The notes beneath the pieces are model-generated. The model ran no database searches and had not been told where the DNA came from. It saw only the letters and a list, made by a program, of their open reading frames with translations. A program made the position numbers and the translations under genes. Shown one piece after another: positions 1 through 8,309 of a stretch of 64,000 nucleotides of DNA. How positions within the stretch are numbered: the stretch's first letter is position 1; each line of letters begins with the position of its first letter. The stretch covers positions 1,364,001 to 1,428,000 of the forward strand of contig OZ244251.1 in the NCBI GenBank assembly GCA_965217175.1, read 5' to 3'. This stretch comes from Bin87 sp965217175 (GTDB lineage Bacteria; Chloroflexota; Dehalococcoidia; Lucifugimonadales; UBA3495).

Positions 1-636
1 ACCATCCCAATCTTGGGACACGGCGCGCCAATCGGGAACCAAAATGTGACGATCCTCTCTGTCCTCTATGCGCCAAGAAGCAGGGTATCGAGCGCACAGG
101 CTATGCCATGACTCCGGGCCATCAATTTCATAGACCTTTGCTTGTGAATCAATTTTCAGTCGCCAACAGCTCAACGGGTATCGCGGTGTTACTCCCCACA
201 TGTAATCCAAATCGGTCATTTCCGACGTGGTTTGCTCTCGATATGTAGAAGTGCCGTAAGCACGAGCAGGTGTTTGCCCACCACCGCGTTCATCATCGAA
301 TAACCCCCACGTATCAGGTGTAGGTATGGTTTTTGAATGCGATACCCAGATCTGATTATCAAGATCAATCGGGTCGAACCACCAAGATGTCGCATCACAA
401 TTGAGCAACCGTTTTGCGTATTCTTCAAGATTGGCGGCGACCCGTTTAGCACGGTTGATCATTATCAATCGGTCGGGATTCGGACGTTCTATGAAACTTG
501 CGCTTTGGGTTGCCAGATGAAAAGAGCGATATGGTTTCGCCAATTCCTCCGTTGTCAGACCCGTATCATGTGCCCCTATAAGAAAAATAGAGCTTATAGG
601 TCCATTCAGCATATTCGCGACGCGTCGTTTTAACAT
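1..636 (-). CDS. Hypothetical protein, C-terminus cut by window edge
   Basis: The minus frame is open from 780 to base 1 without a stop, so at least 212 codons can be read from the ATG at 636. Other in-frame ATGs are at 678 and 612, and none has a clear Shine-Dalgarno site. The peptide is plainly protein-like, being rich in Trp and Asp: it contains TSWWFDPIDLD, then VYEIDGPESWHSLCARYP and VPDWRAVSQDWDG near the edge. The last part resembles, from memory, a family of uncharacterised actinobacterial proteins with the pattern W-x2-LC-x-RYP followed by VPDW and WDG. No function can be assigned. It lies next to a tandem duplication, so its 5' end may have been rearranged: codons 637-780 stay open but lack a good start. 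Confidence 0.6.
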   Translation of the reverse strand, partial: MLKRRVANMLNGPISSIFLIGAHDTGLTTEELAKPYRSFHLATQSASFIERPNPDRLIMINRAKRVAANLEEYAKRLLNCDATSWWFDPIDLDNQIWVSHSKTIPTPDTWGLFDDERGGGQTPARAYGTSTYREQTTSEMTDLDYMWGVTPRYPLSCWRLKIDSQAKVYEIDGPESWHSLCARYPASWRIEDREDRHILVPDWRAVSQDWDG

Positions 637-760
637 GTTCGTTGTCAATAGCCCATTTCGGTTCCTGCAATCCGGCATCGCAACGCATTGACACAATAAG
701 TCGCCATCGTGCTCACGGAACTTGGCTTGATTGCGGTCGCAATCACGATTATTAGTCGTG

Positions 761-1254
761 TTGGCTGGGGAAGCGCGGATTTAGCGCGGGAGCGCCACGC
801 AGGTTGAAATGGAACCGGCTCGGTTCAGGAAGGCCGGCCAATGGGAATGGGATGCAACATCCGCTCCTGGGCGTCTGCCTGATGATCGGCGGCGCTGATG
901 AGGGCGCTTTGCCGCGTTGCCAGGTGTTCCAGGGTAGTGGCTTCCAGCACCTGCTGAATTGAATCTTCCACCGTTTGCCAGATTTCTTCCTGGGCGCACG
1001 AATCGGCTTGGCTGGGGAAGCGCGGATTTAGCGCGGGAGCGCCACGCAGATTGAAACGGCGCCGGCTCGGTTCAGGAAGGCCGGCCAATGGGAATGGGAT
1101 GCAACATCCGCTCCTGGGCGTCTGCCTGATGATCGGCGGCGCTGATGAGGGCGCTTTGCCGCGTTGCCAGGTGTTCCAGGGTAGTGGCTTCCAGCACCTG
1201 CTGAATTGAATCTTCCACCGTTTGCCAGATTTCTTTCTGGGCGCACGAATCGGC
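761..1254. repeat. 247-bp tandem duplication covering the 3' end of the Rrf2 gene
   Basis: Bases 761-1007 and 1008-1254 are two head-to-tail copies of one 247-bp unit that differ at about five positions. The mismatches cluster at 803-813 versus 1050-1060, and there is one near 990/1237. Each copy holds the last 61 codons of the Rrf2 regulator plus about 64 bp downstream. The period is not a multiple of three. The copy nearest the regulator still supplies its real stop, so the gene itself is intact. The stretch from 637 to 1071 holds only this repeat and the open upstream extension of the left-edge gene. Confidence 0.95.
825..1007 (-). pseudogene. Duplicated C-terminal fragment of the Rrf2 regulator
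   Basis: This is the outer copy of the 247-bp repeat. It encodes the same C-terminal 61 residues as the regulator (starting ADSCAQEEIWQTV, ending PIPIGRPS) with one Lys-to-Glu change. It has no DNA-binding domain, no ribosome site and no start of its own, so it is a by-product of the duplication and not a functional gene. Confidence 0.8.
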
Positions 1255-1557
1255 GAACATACAGTCGGTGGGGATGGTAAGGCAGTCGAGGGGCGATGCG
1301 TTGCCGTCGAGTTCCTGCATGATGTCGTAGAGGTTTACATCGGCCGGGGTGCGGGCGAGCAGGTGTCCTCCCTGCGGCCCCCGACGGCTGTGGACGAAAC
1401 CGCTTTTGTTCAGGGTGGACATGAGGCGTTCGAGGTAGGGCTCGGGAATACCCTGCCGGTAGGCGATGGTTGCCGTCTGCACGGGACCACCTCCGTAGCG
1501 CATGGCTAACTCAACCAATGCGCGGACGCCATAGTCGACTTTCATGGGTATGCGCAA
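1072..1557 (-). CDS. Rrf2-family (IscR-like) transcriptional regulator
   Basis: A 161-residue protein with an N-terminal winged helix typical of Rrf2 (MKVDYGVRALVELA, then the wing segment SRRGPQGGHLLA). Three cysteines follow in the pattern C-x6-C-x5-C (DCLTIPTDCMFADSC), the place where IscR, NsrR and RirA bind an iron-sulfur cluster. It is therefore probably a redox, iron or NO sensor, though its targets are not visible here. A strong GGAGGT at 1564-1569 sits 6 nt before a TTG codon at 1557, so I start there; the ATG at 1545 would give an 18-nt gap. The 3' end lies in a tandem duplication, so a loose copy of the tail follows. The upstream neighbour is a thioesterase read in the same direction. 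Confidence 0.88.
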   Translation of the reverse strand: MRIPMKVDYGVRALVELAMRYGGGPVQTATIAYRQGIPEPYLERLMSTLNKSGFVHSRRGPQGGHLLARTPADVNLYDIMQELDGNASPLDCLTIPTDCMFADSCAQKEIWQTVEDSIQQVLEATTLEHLATRQSALISAADHQADAQERMLHPIPIGRPS

Positions 1558-1645
1558 ACCGACACCTCCGTATCTGTTGTTATTATACCCACATTGCAGC
1601 CGTAATGCCAAATGCCCTGACGGCATTGCGCTGATGGCGGGGCGG

Positions 1646-2077
1646 CTATTGGGTTGATTCCGTCGATTTAGCGCCGCGTCGGTCGTAAACCGTCATGTAT
1701 GTACCGATTCCGGTGGCAATCAGCTGCCCTTCCGCGCCGAATATCTCCATATCGCCCACGATGATTCTTCCGCCCCTGCTTTTGATGCTACTTCGGGCGG
1801 TCAGCGTCCCGTCTTTGGCCGGGGCGATGAAGTTCAGTTTGAGCTCGATGGTGACGGCATGTTCACCTTCTTTCAGGACCGAACGGCAGGCACGAAAAAA
1901 AGCATAGTCGGCGAGGGCGACCAGCAATCCGCCCTGCACCACACCGGCCCGCTGACGGTGTTTGTCAGCTATTGTCATGAAGGCGGTGCCCACGCCGTCT
2001 TCCGATACGCCGGGACGTATGCCCAGAAGATCGGCGAAGGGCCCATCCGGACCGGGAGTAGTTTCTTCCTGGCTCAT
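1646..2077 (-). CDS. PaaI-type hotdog-fold thioesterase
   Basis: A 143-residue single hotdog domain. The core VVQGGLLVALADYAFF matches the PaaI/YdiI active-site loop plus central helix, with Gln where many relatives have His before GG; the following Asp of LAD is kept. Relatives hydrolyse aryl- or acyl-CoA thioesters in the cytosol, and the substrate here is unknown. The ATG at 2077 is chosen because GAGGA lies about 7 nt upstream; a longer frame to 2119 lacks such a site. It precedes the Rrf2 gene on the same strand, with an 88-bp gap, and could be co-transcribed with it. Confidence 0.85.
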   Translation of the reverse strand: MSQEETTPGPDGPFADLLGIRPGVSEDGVGTAFMTIADKHRQRAGVVQGGLLVALADYAFFRACRSVLKEGEHAVTIELKLNFIAPAKDGTLTARSSIKSRGGRIIVGDMEIFGAEGQLIATGIGTYMTVYDRRGAKSTESTQ

Positions 2078-2267
2078 CTGTTCCTCGTTGGCCAACGCGC
2101 TGGCGTGGATGCGGTGCATTATACAGACGGCCGCAAACCGGCCGGCCCATACCTGGCGAGACTCGGGGGCCGTCGTCCGACATCAATACGCGGGGGGTCG
2201 ATGCTGACGCGGTTAAGACGTATGGGAATTGGTGGCTACGGTGCAATATTTGTCGGCTTGTGGATAT

Positions 2268-2297
2268 ACTGGTTGGCCAAACACGGAACCAACCAGT
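2268..2297. promoter_or_regulatory. Perfect 9-bp inverted repeat upstream of the larB operon
   Basis: ACTGGTTGG at 2268-2276 is mirrored by CCAACCAGT at 2289-2297. It overlaps a TATACT (2265-2270) that could serve as a -10 box, although no good -35 is seen. It lies 26 bp before the first gene of the plus-strand operon and may be an operator or a 5'-UTR hairpin. Confidence 0.4.
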
Positions 2298-2322
2298 CGA
2301 TCAGTACGGATAACACGGCGCC

Positions 2323-2688
2323 ATGACCAGAGGACTTTTTATCGCACTAGCCATTATGGCGGGCTGCGGCGTGCTGCCGTTGATCCAGGCCTTTGGCCCA
2401 TTCATCGCCGGATACTTCGGGATACGGTCGGTACCGGCAGACGACGCAACTTCGATGGTGGTGGCGGTGAAATTCGGCGCACTGGTGGGGGCGGCTGCGG
2501 CGGCAATCCTGGTGACGGCTGCCCTGATCGTGATGTTGACCATCAACATGCCCAACCACATCGGGGCGCTGATGTGGATCGGTGTTGGTGTGGCAGCGAG
2601 TTACGCGGCGAGCATGTGCGGGCTTGGGGCGCTGTACCAGTTGCGAAAGCTGGAGGCGGCCCGGTTAGCCGGTGAGACGGCTGGCTGA
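2323..2688 (+). CDS. Small integral membrane protein, unknown function
   Basis: A 121-residue hydrophobic protein with about three predicted membrane spans: residues 5-30, a Gly/Ala-rich span around 50-75, and one around 85-105. The C-terminus is charged (YQLRKLEAARLAGE). I do not recognise the family. It stops 3 bp before larB and so appears to head that operon. The Shine-Dalgarno site is weak. The coding call rests on the membrane pattern, the absence of a better frame and the tight spacing to larB. Confidence 0.6.
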   Translation: MTRGLFIALAIMAGCGVLPLIQAFGPFIAGYFGIRSVPADDATSMVVAVKFGALVGAAAAAILVTAALIVMLTINMPNHIGALMWIGVGVAASYAASMCGLGALYQLRKLEAARLAGETAG

Positions 2689-2691
2689 ATC

Positions 2692-3483
2692 GTGGACTCG
2701 GCAGCGCTGTTCAGTCTTTTGGAAAGGGTTCAAAGCGGCGACGTGTCTGTTTCGGACGCTGCCGGCGAATTGCGAGACCTGCCGTACCAGGATTTAGGAT
2801 ACGCACGGTTGGACCACCACCGTCCGATTCGCACGGGATGGCCGGAGGTGGTGTTCGGCGAAGGGAAAACACCCGAACAGATTGCCGGTATTGTCCACGC
2901 GATGGCCGGGCGTGGTTTTCCCGTGTTGGTTACGCGGGCATCAGTCAGGGCGTTTGAAGCCGTCAAGCAATTGTTGCCCGCAGCGGAGTTTCACCGGGAG
3001 GCTCGATGCATCGTGGCGCCGGATGGATCGGGTGGGGCCGCAAAGATGGCAGGGGCGCTGGTGATGACCGCCGGCACGGCTGATGCACCGGTGGCCGAGG
3101 AAGCCGCGCTAACGGCCACGTTGATGGGATGTGACGTGACACGCATCAACGATGTGGGCGTTGCTGGGTTGCATCGTTTGCTGGACCAGAGGGATCGGCT
3201 GGAGGAGGCGCGGGTCATTGTGGTGGCAGCCGGGATGGAGGGCGCGCTGGCAAGCGTTGTTTCCGGATTGGTGTCGGCGCCGGTGATCGCGGTTCCTACG
3301 AGCATTGGGTACGGGGCCAGCTTCGATGGCATCGCGGCGCTGCTGGGCATGATGAACGCCTGCGCGCCGGGAGTGGCGGTGGTCAACATAGACAACGGGT
3401 TTGGCGCTGGATATCTGGCGGCCCAGATTCTGCACATGCCGGCGCGTGGCGAGGTTGCCGAGGATCACGTCGGCGGTGAATAA
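2692..3483 (+). CDS. larB: LarB-like nickel-pincer cofactor biosynthesis protein
   Basis: A 263-residue protein of the LarB family. LarB carboxylates and hydrolyses nicotinic acid adenine dinucleotide to pyridinium-3,5-biscarboxylate mononucleotide, the first step to the nickel-pincer nucleotide of lactate racemase. The first half carries the family-specific segment (LDHHRPIRTGWPEVVFGEGKT). The second half is a PurE-like Rossmann core (VIVVAAGMEGALASVVSG, then PVIAVPTSIGYGASFDG). It starts at GTG 2692, 3 bp after the upstream stop. No larC or larE is in the window, so whether the full pathway exists cannot be judged here. The flippase-like gene overlaps its end. Confidence 0.9.
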   Translation: MDSAALFSLLERVQSGDVSVSDAAGELRDLPYQDLGYARLDHHRPIRTGWPEVVFGEGKTPEQIAGIVHAMAGRGFPVLVTRASVRAFEAVKQLLPAAEFHREARCIVAPDGSGGAAKMAGALVMTAGTADAPVAEEAALTATLMGCDVTRINDVGVAGLHRLLDQRDRLEEARVIVVAAGMEGALASVVSGLVSAPVIAVPTSIGYGASFDGIAALLGMMNACAPGVAVVNIDNGFGAGYLAAQILHMPARGEVAEDHVGGE

Positions 3484-4426
3484 GCGTCGGTGGCTGCTTT
3501 TGGGGTTGGTTACGGCGTTGGTGTTCGCCGGATTGCTGGGGTACGGAGACGTTCGACAAGTTGGAGCGCTGCTGGCTCGATTTCCGCCGGGATGGTTACT
3601 GGCGGCGATGGGTCTGGCCGTACTGAATTACGCTCTGCGGTACGCGCGCTGGATGTTGTATCTCGGTGCGCTGGGGATTCGGGTGGCTCCCCGGGATAGC
3701 ATACCGGTATTCGCAGCAGGACTGGCGTTGTCAGTCACTCCGGGCAAGGTTGGTGAACTGCTCAAGTGCGTGTGGTTGAGCGAGCGGGCGGGGGCGCCCA
3801 TTGCCAGGTCTGCGCCGGCGGTGGTGATGGAGCGTCTTACTGACGTAATCTCCATCTCGATGCTGGGGCTGGTGGGCCTCGCGCTGCTGCCGTTGGCAGT
3901 TTCAGTTGCCATTGGGGTCGTTCTGGCATTGGGCATCGGAGCGGGATGGCTGGCGGCATCGCGTTACGGGGCAGCGGCGCTGGGACTTCCCGTTCTACGG
4001 CGGTGGCGCGAGCCGTTGGCGCACTCTCACGACGGACTGCGCCGGCTGATGTCGCCGGGCATGCTGGCGATGGCGGTTTCGCTGGGAGTGCTGGCGTGGG
4101 CGTCGGAGGGAATTGCACTGTGGCTGATCATCATCGGCCTGGGTGAGTACGTTCCGATCACGGTGGCGCTGCCGATATCAGCGGCGGCGGCCCTGGTGGG
4201 AGCGGTTACAATATTGCCCGGTGGGCTGATCGGTTTCGAGGGCAGCATGGTGGCCCTGTTGCGCCAGGCCGGCTTGACGGTGGCTGCTGCTTCCACGGCA
4301 ACCTTGCTGACTCGGCTGGCTACGCTGTGGCTGGCGGTGCTGATTGGCTTGCTGGCTTGGTTGTGGTTATCGCGAACGAACCGGCGAAACGCACTGGGAT
4401 CGCGGGTTCCGGCGAACCCCTGGTGA
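3476..4426 (+). CDS. Flippase-like / lysylphosphatidylglycerol synthase TM-domain protein (UPF0104)
   Basis: A 316-residue multi-pass membrane protein with about eight spans, starting NKRRWLLLGLVTALVFAG. The segment SVTPGKVGELLKCVWL plus a later ERLTDVISI is the hallmark of the UPF0104/AglD/MprF transmembrane family, thought to flip or transfer lipid-linked compounds. Only the membrane domain is present and the MprF aminoacyltransferase domain is absent. The GTG at 3476 overlaps the larB stop by 8 bp, which suggests translational coupling, and it excludes a spurious 25-residue extension. The next gene modifies polyprenyl phosphate, so a role in lipid-linked sugar export is plausible but inferred. 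Confidence 0.85.
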   Translation: MNKRRWLLLGLVTALVFAGLLGYGDVRQVGALLARFPPGWLLAAMGLAVLNYALRYARWMLYLGALGIRVAPRDSIPVFAAGLALSVTPGKVGELLKCVWLSERAGAPIARSAPAVVMERLTDVISISMLGLVGLALLPLAVSVAIGVVLALGIGAGWLAASRYGAAALGLPVLRRWREPLAHSHDGLRRLMSPGMLAMAVSLGVLAWASEGIALWLIIIGLGEYVPITVALPISAAAALVGAVTILPGGLIGFEGSMVALLRQAGLTVAAASTATLLTRLATLWLAVLIGLLAWLWLSRTNRRNALGSRVPANPW

Positions 4427-4433
4427 CGGACTG

Positions 4434-5348
4434 ATGACGCTGCTGAACGGGTTGCTGGCAACCATCCGGCCGCGCCAGTGGGTGAAGAACCTGCTGGTGT
4501 TTTTGCCGCTGCTGTTTGCTGTCGACCTGGTGTGGTCGCCGGAGGATCTGTCCACGCTGCGGCCGCACATTGTCGCGTTGCTGATCCTGTTCGCCGGGTT
4601 TTGCGCGCTGTCCTCGGCTGTTTACATAATCAATGATCTGGCCGACCGGCCGGCGGATCGGCAGCATCCTGCCAAGCGGAACCGGCCGATCGCATCCGGC
4701 GCGGTTACACCTGTTTGGGCGGTGGCAGGGGCCGCGCTGCTGATACTCATGGCGGCGGGGATCATGGTTGGTCTGGAGCGGCTGGTTTTATCGTTGCTGG
4801 GGGTGTGGGTCGTGGGAGCGATTTACCTGGCCATCAACGTGGCCTACTCGATGAGGTTGAAGCGCATCGCGCTGGTGGACGTGGTTCTGGTAGCGACCGG
4901 ATATGTTCTGCGGGCCGCAGCGGGCGCAATCGCGGTGGGGGCCACGCCGTCTCCCTGGCTGTACGCCGTAACGGCATCCGGAGCGCTGTTCATAGTGATC
5001 GGGCGCCGTTATGCCGAAGCGAGACTGTCGGGGGAAGACTCCGGGGCACAGCGACCGACGCTGCAACATTACGGGCCGCCCCTGGGAGGGCAACTACTGA
5101 CGCTCTCCGCCACCGCGGCCCTGGTTAGCTATGCCCTATACACGGTGGAGGCTCCCAACCTGCCCGTCAATCACACGATGCTGTTGACGGTTCCGATGGT
5201 GATTCTCGGGCTATTCAGGTACCTGTACCTGTTGAATCATAGCGCGGACGCGGAGTCGCCCGAGCTGCTGATCATGCGCGATGTTCCCATGCTGGTTGCC
5301 ATCGCTGCCTGGATCGGGACGTCGGCCGCCGTGTTGATGCTGAATTAG
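4434..5348 (+). CDS. UbiA-family decaprenyl-phosphate phosphoribosyltransferase-like protein
   Basis: A 304-residue UbiA-superfamily protein with about eight or nine membrane spans. The N-terminus RPRQWVKNLLVFLPLLF and the first Asp-rich motif NDLADRPAD (N67, D68, D71, D75), followed by HPAKRNRPIASG, are typical of DPPR synthase. That enzyme transfers 5-phosphoribose from PRPP to polyprenyl phosphate in arabinan precursor synthesis. The ATG at 4434 follows the upstream stop by 7 bp; an upstream in-frame ATG at 4344 lies inside the flippase gene and is rejected. DPPR epimerase genes are not seen here, so the end product is uncertain. Confidence 0.85.
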   Translation: MTLLNGLLATIRPRQWVKNLLVFLPLLFAVDLVWSPEDLSTLRPHIVALLILFAGFCALSSAVYIINDLADRPADRQHPAKRNRPIASGAVTPVWAVAGAALLILMAAGIMVGLERLVLSLLGVWVVGAIYLAINVAYSMRLKRIALVDVVLVATGYVLRAAAGAIAVGATPSPWLYAVTASGALFIVIGRRYAEARLSGEDSGAQRPTLQHYGPPLGGQLLTLSATAALVSYALYTVEAPNLPVNHTMLLTVPMVILGLFRYLYLLNHSADAESPELLIMRDVPMLVAIAAWIGTSAAVLMLN

Positions 5349-5390
5349 GCGTTGCGATCAATCGAACGTGCCGGAAATTCGCCACGCATA

Positions 5391-5420
5391 AGGGAGTGTT
5401 CCGTATGGGGAACACCCCCT
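5391..5420. terminator. Hairpin between convergent genes
   Basis: GTGTTCC (5396-5402) pairs with GGAACAC (5409-5415), and G/C runs extend the stem. It lies between the convergent ends of the UbiA-like gene and clpC. There is no clear T-tract, so a terminator role is only likely by position. Confidence 0.35.
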
Positions 5421-5444
5421 GTCACTGTGCGGAGAAACTCTGAA

Positions 5445-7928
5445 TCAGAGTGCGGCCACCGGTGAAGGTTCGGCGGGGGCCAACATTCCTGCTTTGAGGT
5501 CCAGACCGTCGCCGGCCGGGTTCAAATCGATAACGATGTGGTCGCCGGCTTTGAAATCGCCGGACAGCACCCCGCGAGAGAGCTGATTCTCCACGTGGCG
5601 CTGGATGGCGCGGCGCAGGGGCCGTGCGCCGTAGGTCACGTCAAAGCCTTCGTTTACCAACCAGTTGCAACCGGCTTCGGTGAGTTCACAGGTGATGTCG
5701 CGCTCGGTGAGTCGCTCCTGCACCTCGGCAATCATCAGGCCGACGATCTGTCCGATCTGCGACCGGCTGAGCGGATGGAACACGATAATCTCGTCAATGC
5801 GGTTGAGGAGTTCGGGACGGAAGGTTCGACGCAATGCGTCATGTACGGAACGGGATAGTTCACTTGAGACCCGCCCGGTTTCCGGCGCGTTGTCGGAACC
5901 GGGGTTGAAGCCGAAAGGACGTTGCGACAAATCGCCGGTTCCCAGGTTGCTGGTCATAATGACGACGGTGTTGCGGAAGTCTACCGTGCGGCCGTGGCCG
6001 TCAGTGAGGCGTCCATCTTCGAGGATTTGCAACAGGAGGTTGAAAACATCGGGGTGAGCCTTTTCGATTTCGTCGAAGAGGATGACCCGATGGGGGCGGC
6101 GCCGGACGGCCTCGGTGAGCTGGCCGGCGTCGTCGTAGCCGACGTAACCCGGAGGCGCGCCGATGAGACGGGAAACCGTATGGCGTTCACCGTATTCGGA
6201 CATGTCCAGGCGAATCATGCTCTCTTCGTCATCGAAGAGGAACTCGGCCAACGCCCGGCACAGTTCGGTTTTTCCCACGCCGGTGGGTCCGAGGAAGATG
6301 AAGTTGCCGAAGGGACGCTTGGGGTCGTTGAGCCCCGACCGGGCGCGGCGGATGGTATCGGACACTGCCCTGATGGCTTCATCCTGGCCAATCACGCGGT
6401 GGTGCAGGTCGTCCTCCATGTGAAGGAGGCGCTCCGCCTCGCCTTCCAACAGACGGCCGACGGGAATACCGGTCCAGTTCGAAACCAGCTCGGCAATGTC
6501 CTTCTCGTTCACCACAAGGTCGGGTCCAGTAGTGTGTTCAATAGACTCGCGCTCGGTGGTGAGGTCGGACTCGATGCGGATACGTTCGGTGCGGTAGCTG
6601 GCGGCGCGCTCGTAATCGCTCATTTGGTTGGCGCGTTCTTCGAGGTCCTGGAGGCGTCGGCGTTCGGTCTCAAGATCCTGCACCCTGGGCGGCAGAGTGC
6701 CGGCATCAATACGGACTTTGCTGGCAGCTTCGTCGATGAAGTCGATAGCCTTGTCGGGAAGGCGGCGCTCGGTAATGTACCGGCTGCTCAGGCGGACGGC
6801 GGCCTCAAGGGCATCATCGCTGATGGTTACCTTGTGGTGTGCCTCGTAGCGAGGTTTGAGCGCCTGCAGGATGGTAAGGGTCTGTTCTGCGGTGGGCTCA
6901 TCGACATAAATGGGGTGGAAGCGACGTTCGAGAGCCGGGTCGCGTTCGATGTGCTTGCGATATTCGTCGAGGGTGGTGGCGCCAATGGCCTGGAATTCAC
7001 CGCGAGCCAGAGGCGGTTTGAGCATGTTGCTGGCATCCAGGCCACCTTCCCCGGCGCCGGCGCCCACGAGGGTGTGCATCTCATCCAGGAAGATGATGAT
7101 CTCGCCCTTGGCTGATTCGACTTCGTCGATGACTGACTTGAGGCGTTCTTCAAACTCGCCGCGGAATTTGGCGCCGGCAACGAGACGGCCCATGTCCAGA
7201 GCCATGACGCGGCGGTTGCGCAGGGAATCGGGAACGTCGTCGTCCAGAATCTTGATGGCGAGTCCCTCGGCGATGGCGGTTTTGCCGACGCCGGCTTCAC
7301 CGATGAGCACCGGGTTGTTCTTGGTGCGGCGGGTGAGGGTTTGCATTACCTGGCGAATTTCGTTGTCGCGACCGACCACTGGATCGAGTTTGCCGATGCG
7401 GGCCAGTTCCGTAAGGTCGACGCTGTATTTTTCCAGCGAGCGGTAACGCTGCTCGGCGTTGGGGTCGTCCACGCGATGGGCGCCGCCACGCAATTTTTGC
7501 ATGGCCTGGTACACCAACTCCTGATTGATGCCAAATTCCTGGAACAGGCGGGCTGAATCGCCGGAGCTTTCGCGTGCGGCAGCAACCAGCAGGTGTTCGA
7601 CGCTGATGAACTCGTCTGCGAGGCGTTGGGATTCCTCGCGGGCCGTCTGCAACAGGCGTTGCAACCTGGGGGTAATGAATATCTGTGGGGTATCTGAGAC
7701 CACTTTGGGAGCTGCTTCCAGAATCTGATGCAAGCGTGTTTTCAGGACCTCGGGGTCCACACCGAGGTCACGAAGGATTTTTTCCGGCAAGCCGTCTTCC
7801 AAAGCGATCAGGGCCAGCAGCACGTGCTCGACGTCCCACTGATTGTGCTGGTAGTTGCTTACCAGTTCCTGGGAACGCTGCAGGGCTTCCTGTGCCTGGC
7901 GAGTAAATTGTTCCGCGCTAATAACCAT
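5445..7928 (-). CDS. clpC: Clp ATPase, ClpC-type AAA+ unfoldase
   Basis: An 827-residue two-ring AAA+ protein. An N-terminal double Clp-N repeat (about 1-145) is followed by NBD1 with Walker A GEAGVGKT (about 210-217) and Walker B IFLDEMH (about 279). Next comes a short UVR-like middle region (DYERAASYRTERIR, about 440) and NBD2 with Walker A GPTGVGKT (about 547) and Walker B ILFDEIE. The middle domain is too short for ClpB, and an FGF triplet after the NLG motif sits where ClpC carries its ClpP-binding loop, so I favour ClpC over ClpB. The ATG at 7928 has GGAGG 9 nt upstream; the TTG at 7934 would be only 3 nt away. It directly follows hspR, so it is a heat-shock operon member. Confidence 0.92.
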   Translation of the reverse strand: MVISAEQFTRQAQEALQRSQELVSNYQHNQWDVEHVLLALIALEDGLPEKILRDLGVDPEVLKTRLHQILEAAPKVVSDTPQIFITPRLQRLLQTAREESQRLADEFISVEHLLVAAARESSGDSARLFQEFGINQELVYQAMQKLRGGAHRVDDPNAEQRYRSLEKYSVDLTELARIGKLDPVVGRDNEIRQVMQTLTRRTKNNPVLIGEAGVGKTAIAEGLAIKILDDDVPDSLRNRRVMALDMGRLVAGAKFRGEFEERLKSVIDEVESAKGEIIIFLDEMHTLVGAGAGEGGLDASNMLKPPLARGEFQAIGATTLDEYRKHIERDPALERRFHPIYVDEPTAEQTLTILQALKPRYEAHHKVTISDDALEAAVRLSSRYITERRLPDKAIDFIDEAASKVRIDAGTLPPRVQDLETERRRLQDLEERANQMSDYERAASYRTERIRIESDLTTERESIEHTTGPDLVVNEKDIAELVSNWTGIPVGRLLEGEAERLLHMEDDLHHRVIGQDEAIRAVSDTIRRARSGLNDPKRPFGNFIFLGPTGVGKTELCRALAEFLFDDEESMIRLDMSEYGERHTVSRLIGAPPGYVGYDDAGQLTEAVRRRPHRVILFDEIEKAHPDVFNLLLQILEDGRLTDGHGRTVDFRNTVVIMTSNLGTGDLSQRPFGFNPGSDNAPETGRVSSELSRSVHDALRRTFRPELLNRIDEIIVFHPLSRSQIGQIVGLMIAEVQERLTERDITCELTEAGCNWLVNEGFDVTYGARPLRRAIQRHVENQLSRGVLSGDFKAGDHIVIDLNPAGDGLDLKAGMLAPAEPSPVAAL

Positions 7929-7934
7929 GTTCAA

Positions 7935-8297
7935 TCACCTCCGCGCCGGATTTCCGGGCCTGCCCGCGACGCCGGACCGGTTGTTGGTCCGTATCCGTTT
8001 CAATTCGCTGGACAGGGCTTCCACCTGAGCTTCCAATTCGTTTATACGGTCGATAAGTTTCAATGCGACCTCAGCGCCGGCGAGGTTAACCCCCATTTCG
8101 TCGGTGAACGATTTGATACGGCGCAGTCGGTCTATGTCTTCCATGGAGTACAGACGTTGGCGTCCTGATGATCGGGATGGCAACACCAACCCCACGCGTT
8201 CGTAGTACCGCAAGGTTTGGGCGTGCAGTCCCACCATGCGGGCGGCTACGCTGATAACGAAACACGGTTCGGTGGTGAAACTGTTTTGTAGCGTCAT
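7935..8297 (-). CDS. hspR: HspR-type MerR-family heat-shock repressor
   Basis: A 120-residue protein with an N-terminal MerR helix-turn-helix (VISVAARMVGLHAQTLRYYE, then GLVLPSRSSGRQRLYS) and a C-terminal coiled coil (IDRINELEAQVEALSSELKR). HspR represses chaperone operons in actinobacteria and relatives and uses DnaK or DnaJ as a thermal co-sensor. AAGGAAG precedes the ATG by 6 nt. It sits between dnaJ (12-bp gap) and clpC (its stop lies within the clpC ribosome site), the usual HspR context, and probably controls this operon and the divergent hsp20. Confidence 0.93.
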   Translation of the reverse strand: MTLQNSFTTEPCFVISVAARMVGLHAQTLRYYERVGLVLPSRSSGRQRLYSMEDIDRLRRIKSFTDEMGVNLAGAEVALKLIDRINELEAQVEALSSELKRIRTNNRSGVAGRPGNPARR

Positions 8298-8309
8298 ATC
8301 GGGGCTTCC

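Noticed and set aside
5922..7115. A long plus-strand open frame (397 codons) opposite clpC
   Set aside because: It lies wholly antisense to a clear ClpC protein and gives a peptide without recognisable domains; this is a GC-bias shadow.
5445..7928. ClpB as the identity of the AAA+ protein
   Set aside because: The middle domain is too short for the ClpB coiled coil and looks UVR-like, and an FGF loop stands where ClpC binds ClpP; hspR linkage alone would fit either.
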